From the NCBI GenBank assembly GCA_030606505.1, contig JAUWGI010000067.1, positions 1-5,052 on the forward strand: DNA of 5,052 nucleotides, written 5' to 3'. A model generated the notes under the pieces. That model did not search any database. It was not told the origin of the DNA and was given only the letters and a program-made list of their open reading frames with translations. A program made the translations under genes and the position numbers. Source of the DNA: Deltaproteobacteria bacterium (lineage in GTDB: Bacteria; Chloroflexota; Dehalococcoidia; Dehalococcoidales; BS750m-G39). The number at the start of each line of letters is the position of its first letter. Position 1 is the stretch's first letter. Below are positions 4,786 to 5,052 of the stretch, in pieces.

Positions 4786-5052
4786 GTGGCTTACGATGCG
4801 ACAAAACTAAAGGACTGGCAAATTTCCGAGGTGGCTGAGGAGAACATGCCCACCCCCGATGAGTGGCGGGAGAAGCTGAATCTGCAGAAGGACGAGATTA
4901 TTCCCTATGGCAGGTTATGCCGGCTCGATTTCCTGAAGATTATCGAGCGTCTAAAGGCTAAACCGGACGGCAAGTACATCGAGGTAACGGCCATCACGCC
5001 CACGCCACTGGGGGAGGGGAAGAGCACCACCTCCTGCGGCCTGATGGAGGGT
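4786..5052 (+). CDS. fhs: Formate--tetrahydrofolate ligase, N-terminal 89 codons (3' end outside the window)
   Basis: Fhs (10-formyl-THF synthetase) joins formate to tetrahydrofolate with ATP, the first folate step of the methyl branch of the Wood-Ljungdahl pathway; it also supplies one-carbon units for biosynthesis or can run in reverse. The visible part starts GTG (read as [11 protein letters not shown]) and shows the family's N-terminal helical segment [10 protein letters not shown] (22-31), then [20 protein letters not shown] (61-80), which holds the nucleotide-binding loop TPLGEGKST (73-81). This loop is the strongest family mark. The family is usually 550-600 residues, so only about 15% is seen and the frame is open to the window end. 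It is preceded by cooC and a perfect palindrome abutting its ribosome binding site. The neighbour points to an acetyl-CoA pathway role rather than only biosynthetic one-carbon supply. Confidence 0.93.
   Translation, partial: MAYDATKLKDWQISEVAEENMPTPDEWREKLNLQKDEIIPYGRLCRLDFLKIIERLKAKPDGKYIEVTAITPTPLGEGKSTTSCGLMEG

Noticed and set aside
1..5052. CRISPR array, tRNA or rRNA genes, insertion sequence or phage genes
   Set aside because: No regularly spaced repeat, no cloverleaf-like sequence, no transposase frame and no terminal inverted repeats with target duplications were seen on either strand.

Overview
The window most likely comes from an anaerobic bacterium of the Chloroflexota, probably an uncultured Dehalococcoidia-like lineage. 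This rests on protein character (a single-chain alpha2 glycyl-tRNA synthetase, a CooC-type CODH maturation ATPase directly before formate--tetrahydrofolate ligase, and the style of the ligase N-terminus), recalled rather than searched, so the assignment is an inference. Coding sequence is moderately GC-rich. All six recognisable genes lie on the + strand, and no gene is supported on the - strand.

Layout. Bases 1-49 hold what may be the tail of an upstream gene. At 50-556 is a small four-helix membrane protein with a DUF1648 (SdpI N-terminal type) signature. A 267-bp non-coding gap (557-823) follows; it is rich in G-runs and small inverted repeats and leads into glyQS (824-2185, alpha2 glycyl-tRNA synthetase). 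A weak intrinsic terminator overlaps the glyQS stop codon. It is followed by a G-rich inverted-repeat element (2206-2250) that ends 8 bases before a SbcD/Mre11-type nuclease gene (2259-3503). A 99-residue antibiotic-biosynthesis-monooxygenase (ABM) fold protein (3531-3830) follows 27 bases later behind a strong Shine-Dalgarno sequence and is probably cotranscribed with sbcD.

A second non-coding stretch (3831-3969) contains a plausible sigma70-type promoter and a stable hairpin. It then leads into a CooC/AcsF-like nickel-insertion ATPase (3970-4743) and, 42 bases on, the first 89 codons of formate--tetrahydrofolate ligase (fhs, from 4786, running off the window). These last two genes look like the left edge of a Wood-Ljungdahl (reductive acetyl-CoA) gene cluster: Fhs acts in the methyl branch, and CooC-type ATPases mature the Ni-Fe-S enzymes of the carbonyl branch.

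Functionally the window joins a housekeeping part (translation, DNA repair) to the start of a C1-metabolism operon. I see no CRISPR array, tRNA, rRNA, insertion sequence or phage gene, and no clearly novel multi-gene system. The features most worth a second look are non-coding: the G-run/hairpin element before sbcD, the promoter-plus-hairpin leader before cooC, the 14-bp palindrome touching the fhs ribosome binding site, and the structured gap before glyQS. The SbcD gene without an adjacent SbcC partner is also notable.
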